From a virus, in the IMG/VR virus record IMGVR_UViG_3300021343_000001, positions 1-57,543 of that record: a DNA stretch of 57,543 bases; one strand, 5' to 3'. This document shows, piece after piece, positions 1-7,385 of this stretch. The first letter of the stretch is position 1, and every line of letters begins with the position of its first letter. The notes beneath the pieces are model-generated. The model saw only the letters and a list, made by a program, of their open reading frames with translations. It searched no databases and was not told the DNA's origin. The position numbers and the translations under genes were made by a program.

Positions 1-127
1 CAGGGCGATCTTCGAGGAGTACTCGGAGGCGCGCGCCAAGGCGATCAGGGAGAAGCTCGAAGCGGCCAGGGCGTTGCTCGAGGCGGAAGGTTTACCAGAG
101 GATGCAGACAAGCTCGGGTTGTTCCCG
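1..127. repeat. Terminal direct repeat, left copy (contig circularity)
   Basis: These 127 bases are identical to 57417-57543. The repeat lies inside one open reading frame that starts at 57370 and continues in frame at base 2, which is what a circular molecule cut once inside a gene looks like. An overlap of 127 is also a common assembler k-mer length, so I read it as an assembly overlap on a circular or circularly permuted genome, not a biological terminal repeat. Confidence 0.9.
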
Positions 128-514
128 GACAGGCGTTATCAGATCGCCATCCCCGAGTCCCTCCACGAGCATCTCCCTGAACTGCTCACCAAGCCAAACG
201 GCTATGGCTACTGTCGGCTCAAGCAGAACAGGAAGAAGGGCATCGAAATCCAGGCTGCGATCGAGCAATACAAGGTGCCGAGCACCAGCTCGTACTTCCC
301 CACGCTCGGGCTCGGGCGTGGTTGGGTGGTCGGTAGTCATTGGGTTTCCCCAACCCTCGGAGTTTACGGCGATGAGATCGTCCTTGTCGGCGTGCCCAAA
401 AGGATTCCATGGGGTGAAACTTACGAGCCTGACTTCGAGTTGCTCGAGGAGATGACGCTTGTCGAATGGGCTGCGTTGGTCGAGCGAACTGAGGCGCAAG
501 AGGAGGTGGCGTGA
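2..514 (+). CDS. Hypothetical protein, 3' part of a gene crossing the contig junction
   Basis: The frame is open from base 2 and ends at TGA 512-514. Joined to 57370-57416 it gives a 186-residue protein with a charged helical N-terminus (the Lys/Arg/Glu-rich first 45 residues) and a mixed alpha/beta remainder. No family is recognised. It is the link between the replication genes at the right end of the window and the small early genes that follow, showing that they form one rightward unit. The next gene starts inside its stop codon (ATGA-type overlap). Confidence 0.8.
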   Translation, partial: RAIFEEYSEARAKAIREKLEAARALLEAEGLPEDADKLGLFPDRRYQIAIPESLHEHLPELLTKPNGYGYCRLKQNRKKGIEIQAAIEQYKVPSTSSYFPTLGLGRGWVVGSHWVSPTLGVYGDEIVLVGVPKRIPWGETYEPDFELLEEMTLVEWAALVERTEAQEEVA

Positions 515-972
515 TGATGCCGGGCGAAAGGATGCGGCTCGAGATGTTCAAGCGACCGCGCGCGAGCGCACCGGAGGTCAAACGAGGCGACATCATCGAG
601 GAGGATGGCGCGATGTTCGAGGTGACGCATGTGCGCCCGATCATGCGATCGTTCATGAAGGCAGGGCAGGATACGTACCCGGTGGGGTACAGGGTCGAGA
701 AACGGAAGGTGGCACCGCTCGAGAAGACGGCGCAGGTCTGCGAGCTTGCGTTGCACTTCGGCGGTCATGTCCGCGTAAGCGAGCAGACGCTTCACGAGTG
801 GCTCGGCAAGGCAGGTTACTACCTGGTGCAACGCGGTTCGGTTGTCATCGATGGCGTGCAGTTGTATCTGTTCGAGGATGGCGAGGAGTATGTGGTCGCG
901 CGCCGCGATGGGTGGAGCGCGATCGAAAACACAGCGGGCGTGCTCGCGGAAGCAAGGAGAGATGATGAGTGA
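514..972 (+). CDS. Hypothetical early protein (152 aa)
   Basis: The ATG at 514 overlaps the previous TGA and sits a few bases after GAGGAGG (a GTG at 511 is also possible). The protein has an N-terminal KRGDIIEEDGAMFEVTHV stretch that looks like a small beta-barrel strand pair, then an alpha/beta half ending in an acidic tail. I do not recognise the family. It is translationally coupled on both sides within the early small-gene train. Confidence 0.75.
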   Translation: MMPGERMRLEMFKRPRASAPEVKRGDIIEEDGAMFEVTHVRPIMRSFMKAGQDTYPVGYRVEKRKVAPLEKTAQVCELALHFGGHVRVSEQTLHEWLGKAGYYLVQRGSVVIDGVQLYLFEDGEEYVVARRDGWSAIENTAGVLAEARRDDE

Positions 973-1243
973 GCTTATGACGATAGACGAGTTCTTCGAG
1001 GATCTTGGTATCGAGGACCATGATTTGAGTTTGGTGATCTTCGAGGCAGTGATGGCTGGCCCCTTGAGCAGCAAAATCAAACGTGTGCCTGAAGCCTACC
1101 GGGATGATGTCGCAGGTTACTGGAAGCGCCTCGGCGCGAAGGGACAGAAATCCTTGAGGGTCGAGGCTTCTATTCGTCGCCGGATGGCTGCCCAGAATGA
1201 GCGATCCCTTCGAGAACTTGAACAACTTCTTGAGATTGAGTGA
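965..1243 (+). CDS. Hypothetical small helical protein (92 aa)
   Basis: I chose the second of two adjacent ATGs (962, 965) because it is better spaced from AGGAGA at 955-960. The protein is largely helical with basic clusters (KRLGAKGQKSL, RRRMAAQNERSLRELEQ) and an acidic N-terminus. It overlaps the end of the preceding gene by 8 bases, so the two are probably coupled. No family recognised. Confidence 0.75.
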   Translation: MSELMTIDEFFEDLGIEDHDLSLVIFEAVMAGPLSSKIKRVPEAYRDDVAGYWKRLGAKGQKSLRVEASIRRRMAAQNERSLRELEQLLEIE

Positions 1244-1251
1244 GGTGAATG

Positions 1252-1596
1252 ATGAGTGAGCAACTGAGGTACGTGCGAACACTGCTCGGTGAGATCGAGG
1301 AAGGGCAGTTGGCGAAGGGGAGGGCGCAGGCGGCGCTCGAAGCGCTCGACAAGTACGAGCAAAGCCTCGTGAGGATCGGGGGCGTGCAGGAGGCTTACGA
1401 GGCACTCGAAGGCGGGCAAACGTTTGTTGTCGAGGCGAGCGGAGGCTCAGAGGCTCATGTGTGCGTGGTTGGCGATCGCCTTCACCTCGGTGCATATGGC
1501 GAGGCGCAAGAGCCTTTCGGTGCTGATGCGCAACAAACGAGGCGACTGATCGCGGGATTGCTCGGTGCGCTCAAGAGGCTGGAGGAGGTCGAGTGA
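1252..1596 (+). CDS. Hypothetical protein (114 aa)
   Basis: A GAGGTGA ribosome site at 1242-1248 precedes tandem ATGs at 1249 and 1252. The first 45 residues are predicted helical and charged; the middle has a strand-rich segment (FVVEASGGSEAHVCVVGDRLHLG) and the end is a C-terminal helix. It overlaps the next gene by 4 bases (GTGA). Function unknown. Confidence 0.75.
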   Translation: MSEQLRYVRTLLGEIEEGQLAKGRAQAALEALDKYEQSLVRIGGVQEAYEALEGGQTFVVEASGGSEAHVCVVGDRLHLGAYGEAQEPFGADAQQTRRLIAGLLGALKRLEEVE

Positions 1597-2132
1597 GCGG
1601 GCAAGATGCAGCGATCCTGATCATCGCGTTGTTCGTGTGGCTTGTGGCGATGATCCTCGTGATCATCCACAAGCACCTCGCGAACTCGAGGCTCAGGCGA
1701 AGGTTGGCAGAGGAGAAACGATACAACGCCGCGCAGGGTGCGGTGAGAGGAGAGGGAAACATGGGAACGATCACGATCAATGGCAAGACGTACAGCGGCA
1801 ACAGCATTCAGGTGAGCGGTAACGCTGTTTACATCGACGGCAAACTCGCGGATGAGGAGGGCGACAGCACCACGCGCATCGTCAAAATCATCGTCGAGGG
1901 TGATCTCGTTTCGGTGAACGCGGAGCGTGGCAGCGTCGAGGTTCGTGGGGACGTGGGCACGTTCGTCAAGGCGGGTGGTTCGGTTGCCTGCAAGAACGTC
2001 GGGGGCGACGCCGATGCAGGGGGCTCGATCAACTGCGGTAACGTGTCCGGTGATGTGGACGCGGGCGGTTCTGTGAACTGCGGTAGCGTGGGCGGCGACA
2101 TCGACGCAGGCGGCTCGGTGAGGCATCGCTGA
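1593..2132 (+). CDS. Membrane-anchored beta-solenoid repeat protein (179 aa)
   Basis: A GTG start overlaps the preceding TGA. Residues about 7-26 form one hydrophobic membrane segment, followed by a basic stretch and then a Gly/Asp/Val-rich domain. That domain ends in three 15-residue units of the pattern GGSVxCxxVxGDxDA, a bactofilin-like or short beta-helix arrangement. An in-frame ATG at 1761 stands behind a strong AGGAGAGGG site (1749-1757), so the same reading frame may also give a soluble protein of about 123 residues without the anchor. The role is unknown; a membrane-tethered or polymerising surface is one inference. Confidence 0.8.
   Translation: MSGQDAAILIIALFVWLVAMILVIIHKHLANSRLRRRLAEEKRYNAAQGAVRGEGNMGTITINGKTYSGNSIQVSGNAVYIDGKLADEEGDSTTRIVKIIVEGDLVSVNAERGSVEVRGDVGTFVKAGGSVACKNVGGDADAGGSINCGNVSGDVDAGGSVNCGSVGGDIDAGGSVRHR
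1974..2108 (+). repeat. Three tandem 45-bp units encoding a 15-residue solenoid repeat
   Basis: The units are 1974-2018, 2019-2063 and 2064-2108, encoding GGSVACKNVGGDADA, GGSINCGNVSGDVDA and GGSVNCGSVGGDIDA. A partial fourth unit (GGSV) follows before the stop codon. The units differ mostly at third codon positions, so they are maintained at protein level and are not a fresh slippage product. Confidence 0.85.
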
Positions 2133-2683
2133 TGCCAAAGGTCTCCCTCCCCATCTTTCATCACCAGCGCGAGCTGTATCGCGGTGAGGGTTTGCGAACC
2201 ATCGTCGCGGGCACGCGCGAGGGCGAGCACGCAGGGGTCACGTATGGCTTCATGCTGCGCGCGTTGCTCTCGCTCGACTGGCAGATCTCGTGCGTGCTCT
2301 CGGGCGCGAACCGAGGGCATCGACGCAAGGTCAAACGTGGTGGAAGGTGGGTGTGGGAGTTCAAGTGGTACAGCACAGACCAGCTCGGGGAGATCGTCGC
2401 CGCGCGCCATGGCATCCCGCTCGAGCAGTATCCGGCAAACTGGGATCTCGGGAAACGAGGAGGGCCGGTGCGCAATGCGCAGATGATCGGGCTCGCGGAT
2501 GCGCTCGTCGCGTTCCCTGGCAACGGTCCAGGCACGCGAGGAATCATCGAGATGGCGCGACGTGAGCAGAAGCAGCGCCCGTTCAAGCTCGCGGTGTTCG
2601 ATGCGCCCGGTGGGTTCGTCGATGATGGCGAGAGTGCGATCGATCCAGTGACACATGCCATGCTCGTGCATGGTGAGATATGA
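2132..2683 (+). CDS. SLOG/DUF2493-like (YspA-type) nucleotide-binding fold protein
   Basis: 183 residues. The layout matches DUF2493/SLOG Rossmann-like proteins: a first strand TIVAGTRE (residues about 25-32), then CVLSGANRG, then a charged insertion, then HGIPLEQYPANWD, then RNAQMIGLADALVAFPG and the closing GTRGIIEMA phosphate-loop helix. Members of this superfamily bind nucleotides or nucleotide-derived ligands; the ligand here is unknown. The start overlaps the previous stop. No second domain is fused, so a sensor-effector role cannot be assigned from the sequence. Confidence 0.7.
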   Translation: MPKVSLPIFHHQRELYRGEGLRTIVAGTREGEHAGVTYGFMLRALLSLDWQISCVLSGANRGHRRKVKRGGRWVWEFKWYSTDQLGEIVAARHGIPLEQYPANWDLGKRGGPVRNAQMIGLADALVAFPGNGPGTRGIIEMARREQKQRPFKLAVFDAPGGFVDDGESAIDPVTHAMLVHGEI

Positions 2684-2715
2684 CATCCACACATGTGGAG
2701 AAGTGAGGAGGTTTC

Positions 2716-3219
2716 GTGAAGAGGAACATGTTGGCGGTATGGTTGCTGATCAAGAGCGTGGTGATGTTTCCTGCGATGTTCGCATGGGGATGGCATGAGA
2801 CATGGGTTGCCGAGTATACGAAGCCAGAACCTAAGATGTTGAATGCAGCCTTTCACATGTTTTGCTTGATGATCTTGCTTTCTTTTTATGGGTCGCTCGC
2901 CATCGCCACGTCAACGATCTCGTTCGTTCGGGATGAGTGGTGCTTTGGCGCATGGTTCGCGGTCGCGACAGTTGGCATCACGCATTGGTTTTACATGGTG
3001 CTCGGACCTCATGGCATCGACGCCCTTGGTTTGGCGCGCAAGGTTCCCGAGTGGGTGGCTGGCAAGGTCGGAGGCGTCTGGAAGGATGCTCAGGCTGCCG
3101 CAGACGCCATCATCGAAGAGGAAGAGAAGCGCAAGGCTCAGAACGGCGACGTGTCGATCGTCGACGACGCGCCAGCAGGCGAGGGTGATTTGTCGATGCA
3201 GGATGAAGTTTCCGCTTGA
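2716..3219 (+). CDS. Hypothetical membrane protein with three predicted TM segments
   Basis: The GTG start lies 5 bases after GAGGAGG. Hydrophobic segments occur near residues 5-25, 47-68 and 76-98, and the C-terminal 50 residues are charged and acidic, probably cytoplasmic. The preceding intergenic stretch (2684-2715) holds a small TCCACA/TGTGGA dyad. Phage small membrane proteins of this kind are often superinfection or host-takeover factors, but nothing in the sequence proves that here. Confidence 0.75.
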   Translation: MKRNMLAVWLLIKSVVMFPAMFAWGWHETWVAEYTKPEPKMLNAAFHMFCLMILLSFYGSLAIATSTISFVRDEWCFGAWFAVATVGITHWFYMVLGPHGIDALGLARKVPEWVAGKVGGVWKDAQAAADAIIEEEEKRKAQNGDVSIVDDAPAGEGDLSMQDEVSA

Positions 3220-3252
3220 CGCCATGCCTCGTGACTTGCGAGGCTGTGTGTG

Positions 3253-3367
3253 GGATCTGTAGCTTAAACAAGCCATTCAACACCAAACGTAAATACCTTC
3301 TGCGTCCGTCGAATCGTGAGGAAGAGCGCTGCAAAGCAGAGGTGCGGGTTCGACTCCCGCCAGATCC
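3253..3367 (+). tRNA. tRNA-like locus, 115 nt, atypical or degenerate (possible tRNA-Cys relic)
   Basis: GGATCTG (3253-3259) and CAGATCC (3361-3367) pair perfectly as a 7-bp acceptor stem. GCGGG-TTCGACT-CCCGC (3344-3360) is a perfect T arm, and T-A then GCTT (3262-3265) match positions 8-13. The middle is abnormal: about 40 extra bases separate the D stem from a GGAAGAGC-like second D half. CTGCAAA (3330-3336), which would be a tRNA-Cys(GCA) anticodon loop, has no adjacent 5' stem. A distant TCTGC (3299-3303) could pair with GCAGA (3336-3340). No CCA is encoded. It could be an interrupted tRNA, a dead tRNA or a tRNA mimic. Confidence 0.4.
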
Positions 3368-3396
3368 CTTGGCACGACAACAAAAGGAGAGGAGAG

Positions 3397-3882
3397 ATGA
3401 CAAGAGCAGAAATGAGACAACGCATTGGTAGCATCCTTGCGAGTCTTGAGGTGGTGAGGCGGGTGGCGCTCGCTCATGACGGCGCGAATGAGGCAACCCA
3501 GATACGCAGCAAGAATCCCTTGCTCGAGCCCCTCATGGCGTGCGCGGAGCAGTATGTCGAGCAAGCACATCTGAACATCGCGCGCGAGATGGACGAGTTG
3601 CTCGACGACGTGTTCGGCGTCGACGAGCAAGGCAACCCGATCGACGAACTCGCACCTGCGCTTGCGGATGTGAAGGTCAGCGAGGAAGGCATCGACAGGC
3701 TGGTCGATCACCTTCGCGAGCATCGCGAGGTCCGTATGGGCGCAGCGCCAAACAAGGATGGCAACGCGCTCATGGTCGGCAAGAATGATGTCCTCGTGCC
3801 TTCACTGAAGATCACGAGGCAAAACGCAAAGGACGTGTTCGAGGCGCTCGCCGCTGCGTATTACGTCATGATGGAGGGGTGA
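3397..3882 (+). CDS. Hypothetical protein (161 aa)
   Basis: The start is fixed by AGGAGAGGAGAG directly before ATG 3397; the longer upstream frame runs through the tRNA-like locus and is not credible. The protein is mostly helical, with a central acidic segment and a C-terminal strand-helix unit. No motif recognised. It overlaps the next gene (ATGA). Confidence 0.75.
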   Translation: MTRAEMRQRIGSILASLEVVRRVALAHDGANEATQIRSKNPLLEPLMACAEQYVEQAHLNIAREMDELLDDVFGVDEQGNPIDELAPALADVKVSEEGIDRLVDHLREHREVRMGAAPNKDGNALMVGKNDVLVPSLKITRQNAKDVFEALAAAYYVMMEG

Positions 3883-4238
3883 TGACGGCGGAGAAGAAAG
3901 AGTTTACGTGGTTCGGCAGGAAGTCGAACGAGGTCGGTTGTGGTGCGATGACGCTTGCTGGCTCGCTCGTGTTGGCGTTGAGCGTGGCGCTACTCGCGTT
4001 AAGGTCGTATGGGTTGATGTTGGTGTGGGGTTGGTTTGTCGAGCCGTTTGGGCTGCCTGCGATCAGCCTGTTGCACGCCTATGGTTTGATGATCGTGTTC
4101 GTGATGATCCGAGGTCCATATTACTTCAAGGCGGATGACGATACTGATGTGTCGGATATTCTCGCCAAGCAATTCGGCACGCTGATTGGTATCGCGATGG
4201 CGATTGGTTTTGCATACACAGCACACTCGATGATGTAA
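3882..4238 (+). CDS. Hypothetical membrane protein (118 aa)
   Basis: ATG 3882 overlaps the preceding TGA (a GTG at 3879 is an alternative). Three hydrophobic stretches (about residues 22-45, 50-75 and 94-113) suggest two or three membrane helices, with an acidic loop KADDDTDVSD between the last two. Unknown function. It is one of several small membrane proteins in the early region. Confidence 0.75.
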   Translation: MTAEKKEFTWFGRKSNEVGCGAMTLAGSLVLALSVALLALRSYGLMLVWGWFVEPFGLPAISLLHAYGLMIVFVMIRGPYYFKADDDTDVSDILAKQFGTLIGIAMAIGFAYTAHSMM

Positions 4239-4247
4239 GGAGGAGAG

Positions 4248-4679
4248 ATGAACACACTGATTGATGGAATGCTTCGGCGCTTGCACATGCAGGAGATCGC
4301 GCGCAAGCGAGGCGGTCATATCGAATGGGAGGGCTCGAGCTACAGGTTCGTGCCTCACTTCGATAACGCAGGCGCGCTCGCTCGAAGCGTGAGCGAGTGG
4401 CGCGAGGAAATGGAACTGGCGAGAGAAGAGGAGAAACTCGCGAAGTCGAGGGCACGGTCGTATGTCCATATGCGCAACAACCACCTCGACGAAGGTCGCC
4501 CGATCGATGACAGCCTCGCGATCCGCAAGGCGCAGCACGATCGACGCGAGAAGAAGCGTCAACGCAAGGTGCTTCGCGCGATTCGCAAGGGCCGCACGCA
4601 GCGACTCGATACGCTCGATTATCGCACGCTCGATCGTCGCTCGCAGTTGGAGGTTCTCGCGAACCTAGTGGCGCGCTGA
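4248..4679 (+). CDS. Hypothetical basic helical protein (143 aa)
   Basis: Preceded by AGGAGAG. Long charged helices dominate (EWREEMELAREEEKLAKSRAR, then a KKRQRKVLRAIRKGRTQR basic tail), which could bind nucleic acid. No domain recognised. It ends with a TGATG overlap into the nuclease-like gene, suggesting coupled expression. Confidence 0.75.
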   Translation: MNTLIDGMLRRLHMQEIARKRGGHIEWEGSSYRFVPHFDNAGALARSVSEWREEMELAREEEKLAKSRARSYVHMRNNHLDEGRPIDDSLAIRKAQHDRREKKRQRKVLRAIRKGRTQRLDTLDYRTLDRRSQLEVLANLVAR

Positions 4680-4969
4680 TGCCACGGCGAGCAGCGAAGG
4701 TAGACGCGAACCAGGGCGAGATCGTTGACGCGCTTCGAGCCGTCGGCGCGAGCGTCGAGTGTATGCACGCGGCGCATGGTGGGTTCCCTGATCTCGTCGT
4801 CGGGTATCGTGGGGTGAACTACCTGCTCGAAGTCAAGAGCGAGAAGGGCAGGCTCACGAAGGATCAAAAGGCGTGGCATCCTGCATGGCGTGGTCAAGTC
4901 GCCATCGTGCGCAGCGTCGAGGATGCGCTGATCGCCATCGGTGCGATCGAGGAGGAGAGTGATGAGTGA
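4679..4969 (+). CDS. VRR-NUC-like (PD-(D/E)XK) endonuclease
   Basis: 96 residues, about the size of stand-alone phage VRR-NUC domains. The core reads GGFPDLVVG followed by YLLEVKSEKGRLTKDQ, giving the D...ExK catalytic triad of the PD-(D/E)XK fold, with an N-terminal helix containing a Q in the usual place (ANQGEIVDALRAVGA). Family members act as structure-specific nucleases, resolving junctions or flaps. The position in the early operon fits a role in replication or recombination intermediates. Confidence 0.75.
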   Translation: MPRRAAKVDANQGEIVDALRAVGASVECMHAAHGGFPDLVVGYRGVNYLLEVKSEKGRLTKDQKAWHPAWRGQVAIVRSVEDALIAIGAIEEESDE

Positions 4970-5330
4970 TACGAACGAACATGATCCGCAGCCTGCGCCT
5001 ATCCGATGCGATGGCTCGCGCGATGTGATCATCGACCTGTGCGAGAAGAGCATCTGCGGTGTTTCGATCAGTCGCGCAGAGATCATGAGGAAGTTGCTCG
5101 AGCGTCGCGAGTTTGGCATCGAGAAGTACGGGCAACCGCTCATGTCGAGGGATGGGCGTGACAGTCTGAAGGATCTCGAGGATGAGATGCTCGACGCGCT
5201 CGCGTATGCGCACAAGATCGTGATGTCGGGTGAGCCGATTCATGCGCTCGACTGGACGCGACTTCACATGATGGTTGATTTTCTGCGCACCGAACTCGCC
5301 TACATGAAGCAGACGACGAGGGGATCATGA
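4962..5330 (+). CDS. MazG-like / all-alpha NTP pyrophosphohydrolase-like protein
   Basis: 122 residues; start ATG 4962 behind GGAGGAG, overlapping the previous gene. The segment from FGIEKYGQPL to GRDSLKDLEDEMLDALAYAHK resembles phage MazG-like proteins, in which a 'KYG' helix is followed by an ExxE...D helix binding Mg-NTP. The second metal-binding helix is less clear, so the catalytic set may be incomplete. Related phage proteins are thought to hydrolyse (d)NTPs or alarmones; activity here is inferred only. Confidence 0.5.
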   Translation: MSDTNEHDPQPAPIRCDGSRDVIIDLCEKSICGVSISRAEIMRKLLERREFGIEKYGQPLMSRDGRDSLKDLEDEMLDALAYAHKIVMSGEPIHALDWTRLHMMVDFLRTELAYMKQTTRGS

Positions 5331-5710
5331 GCGAGCCCAAACGCATAGGCGAGTTGATGACGGTGCCTGAGATGGCGCGCGCGCTCGGCGTGAGGCAGCA
5401 GGACATCTTGCACTGGCTCAGGCACGGTACGCCAAGGGGGCAGCTTGTCGAGCTGCGCATCGAGGGATCGCAAAAACCGCGCGTGTCCTCGAAGGTTCGC
5501 GCGACGATCAAGGCGGACCTCTGGCGCGACCTGATGGGCACGCTCGACTTCTACGCAGAGGACACCACATACATGTTGCGCACGCGAAAGCAGGCAGGCG
5601 AGGATGAGCACGTCTGGAAGCGCCCGATCATGCATGACGGCGGCAGGCGTGCGCGCGTGCTGCTCGGTGAGGAAGAACCATGGGATGAAGGAGAGGAGGA
5701 AGAGGAATGA
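5327..5710 (+). CDS. Small HTH protein
   Basis: Residues about 8-30 (MTVPEMARALGVRQQDILHW) form a helix-turn-helix like those of MerR/excisionase-type DNA binders. The rest is unassigned and ends in a run of nine acidic residues. It overlaps the genes on both sides. Could be an early regulator; no target site is evident. Confidence 0.6.
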   Translation: MSEPKRIGELMTVPEMARALGVRQQDILHWLRHGTPRGQLVELRIEGSQKPRVSSKVRATIKADLWRDLMGTLDFYAEDTTYMLRTRKQAGEDEHVWKRPIMHDGGRRARVLLGEEEPWDEGEEEEE

Positions 5711-6114
5711 ACACGCTCGAGGCATTGCAGCATCGCAACGCATGGGGCCAAGAGATTTCGCGCAAGTTCGAGGCGATCCCCGTCAAGTGGGGTGATCTGA
5801 AAGACATCAATGATGTGGCGCGCGTCTACGGGGAGGTCGCCTCTGGTGTCCGGTATGACGAGCATGAAGACGGTCTGTCGGTGACGGTGTATTACGCCTA
5901 CCCTTACTCGAGCGGGATGGCGATGGCTTGGCGCAGGAAGGTCAAGTTGCACATTGGCGAAGATCCGAACGCCGAGCCTCCCGAAATGGACTGGGGTGAG
6001 AAGGTCGATAGGCTTCGCGAGTTGCTTCGAGAGATCGCCGATTATCGAGAAGCGCCATGGCGAGCAGAGGAAGCGCTCGAGTTGCTTGACGCAATCGTAC
6101 CAGGAAGGAGTTGA
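5707..6114 (+). CDS. Hypothetical protein (135 aa)
   Basis: Starts 4 bases before the end of the acidic-tailed HTH gene, behind GAGGAAGAGG. It contains an alpha/beta N-terminal half with a strand-rich, Tyr-rich centre (SVTVYYAYPYSSGMAMA) and a helical C-terminus. Not recognised. Confidence 0.75.
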   Translation: MNTLEALQHRNAWGQEISRKFEAIPVKWGDLKDINDVARVYGEVASGVRYDEHEDGLSVTVYYAYPYSSGMAMAWRRKVKLHIGEDPNAEPPEMDWGEKVDRLRELLREIADYREAPWRAEEALELLDAIVPGRS

Positions 6115-6117
6115 GGA

Positions 6118-6528
6118 ATGAAGATCGCACACAGCAATGACACGACGAGCAAGGCCGCAGCCGAGAGCATCGCGGCGCATGTCCCGACGTTGCAAGAGAA
6201 GGTGTTCGACGAGATCGAGGGCTGGGGTGCATATGGCGCGACGGATGACGAGATCGAGGTCTCGCTCGAGCTGACGCACCAGACCGCTTCAGCGCGACGC
6301 AGGGAACTTGTGAAGGCTGGCAAGGTGATCGACTCGGGCCGAACGCGCAAGACGCGCAGCGGATGCCAGGCGATCGTCTGGATCACGACCGAGGGCGCAT
6401 CGCTCGAGGACAGGGAAGCGGCGCGCGCCAAACGCAAGCGAGACAAGGTGAAGGGGCAGATCACGAGGAAGCTGCGCGCGATGTCGCACGATGATCTCGT
6501 CTCGCTGCTCGCATACATGGAGGAGTGA
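6118..6528 (+). CDS. Winged-helix DNA-binding protein
   Basis: 136 residues. Residues about 22-82 have the layout of a small phage winged helix: LQEKVFDEIEGWGAYGATDDEIE, recognition helix HQTASARRRELVKAGKV, and wing IDSGRTRKTRSGCQAIVWI. The C-terminal part is a basic coiled helix (AKRKRDKVKGQITRKL). Such proteins are found beside replication genes in many phages and probably regulate early transcription; the target is unknown. Confidence 0.75.
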   Translation: MKIAHSNDTTSKAAAESIAAHVPTLQEKVFDEIEGWGAYGATDDEIEVSLELTHQTASARRRELVKAGKVIDSGRTRKTRSGCQAIVWITTEGASLEDREAARAKRKRDKVKGQITRKLRAMSHDDLVSLLAYMEE

Positions 6529-6530
6529 CG

Positions 6531-6794
6531 ATGGACATTGATGCGAAGACATACGCGGCGATGGTGCGCAATCTCGAGTCTCTTGGTGCCGACGAGGCGA
6601 CCTTGCGAGAGGCGATGGGTAGCCTTGGCATGGTGCGCCCTCCGAAGGTGCGAGAGACTCTCTTGGTCACGAGAGATGGTGATCGCATCAGGCTGACGAT
6701 TGGGAAGATCAAGTTGCGCGTCAGCATGTCGAGCGCGATCAGGATCGCGAAGGCAATCGTCGAGATCCTCGAGGAGATTCGTGATGAGCAGTGA
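6531..6794 (+). CDS. Hypothetical protein (87 aa)
   Basis: ATG 6531 follows GGAG at 6521-6524 at normal spacing and starts just after the previous TGA. Helical N-terminus, a beta hairpin (ETLLVTRDGDRIRLTIGKIKLRVSM), helical C-terminus. No family recognised. Overlaps the next gene. Confidence 0.75.
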   Translation: MDIDAKTYAAMVRNLESLGADEATLREAMGSLGMVRPPKVRETLLVTRDGDRIRLTIGKIKLRVSMSSAIRIAKAIVEILEEIRDEQ

Positions 6795-7065
6795 GCATGA
6801 CGAGATCCGAGCGAGCATCGCGGATCAACTCGACGCGGTGTTGAGGCGATACGAGCGAGAGCCGACGACGCGAGGCACGATGGATGCCATTCGCCTCGAA
6901 CTGCATCGACTGACCGAGCGGATCAAACGAGAGCATGGCGCGCCCTTGACGCTGCTCGTCGATGGTGTCGAGCGCGAGATCATCAACTGGCGCATCGAGC
7001 AACCCGACCCCTCGAAGCGCGCGATACACATCACGCCAGTGGTGGAGGTGAGAGATGTCGAGTGA
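6784..7065 (+). CDS. Hypothetical protein (93 aa)
   Basis: ATG 6784 lies inside the end of the previous gene with GGAG upstream. A long charged N-terminal helix is followed by two strands (LTLLVDGVEREIINW, RAIHITPVVEV). Unknown function. Confidence 0.75.
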   Translation: MSSEHDEIRASIADQLDAVLRRYEREPTTRGTMDAIRLELHRLTERIKREHGAPLTLLVDGVEREIINWRIEQPDPSKRAIHITPVVEVRDVE

Positions 7066-7273
7066 AGACGATAAGGTCATTGCGGATCTCATGCTGTCAT
7101 ATGCGGACCAGAACACGCGCACGGTGAGTGAGCTGCCCGGGTGGGTTATGGTAAACGAGACTGTCGCGCGAACGATGGGCATGTCTGATGAGGACATCGC
7201 GAAGTGCCCTCGCTCGCCGGGTGGTCTTCTCATTGTGGGTCGTGGTTGGTATGGAGTTGAACATGACGAGTGA
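7055..7273 (+). CDS. Hypothetical protein (72 aa)
   Basis: Starts inside the previous gene behind GGAGGTGAG. Small acidic protein, no motif. The GC-rich codon bias and coupled start support it as real. Confidence 0.7.
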   Translation: MSSEDDKVIADLMLSYADQNTRTVSELPGWVMVNETVARTMGMSDEDIAKCPRSPGGLLIVGRGWYGVEHDE

Positions 7274-7385
7274 AGCGAAGGCATTGCGCGAGGCAAACAA
7301 GGCGTTCAGGCAAGCGCGTTGGTCGCCATGGTCGTGGCTGAAGTGGAAGTTGCAGCAGGTGCGCAGGCGAGGAGGTGTGTTGTGA
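7263..7385 (+). CDS. Small basic protein (40 aa)
   Basis: ATG 7263 overlaps the end of the preceding gene, with GGAGTT upstream; stop TGA 7383-7385 overlaps the next GTG. The 40 residues are Lys/Arg/Trp-rich (ARWSPWSWLKWKLQQVRRRGG), amphipathic and possibly membrane-associating. Kept because it fills the space between two coupled genes exactly. Confidence 0.55.
   Translation: MTSEAKALREANKAFRQARWSPWSWLKWKLQQVRRRGGVL

Noticed and set aside
1-127. Direct terminal repeat as a biological phage end
   Set aside because: A 127-base overlap within one gene equals a common assembler k-mer; physical ends cannot be read from it.
2686-2699. Short TCCACA/TGTGGA dyad as terminator
   Set aside because: Six-base arms with a two-base loop and no U run; transcription probably continues to the next gene.
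3316-3396. N-terminal extension of the gene at 3397
   Set aside because: The extension runs through the tRNA-like T arm; the ribosome site before ATG 3397 is far better.
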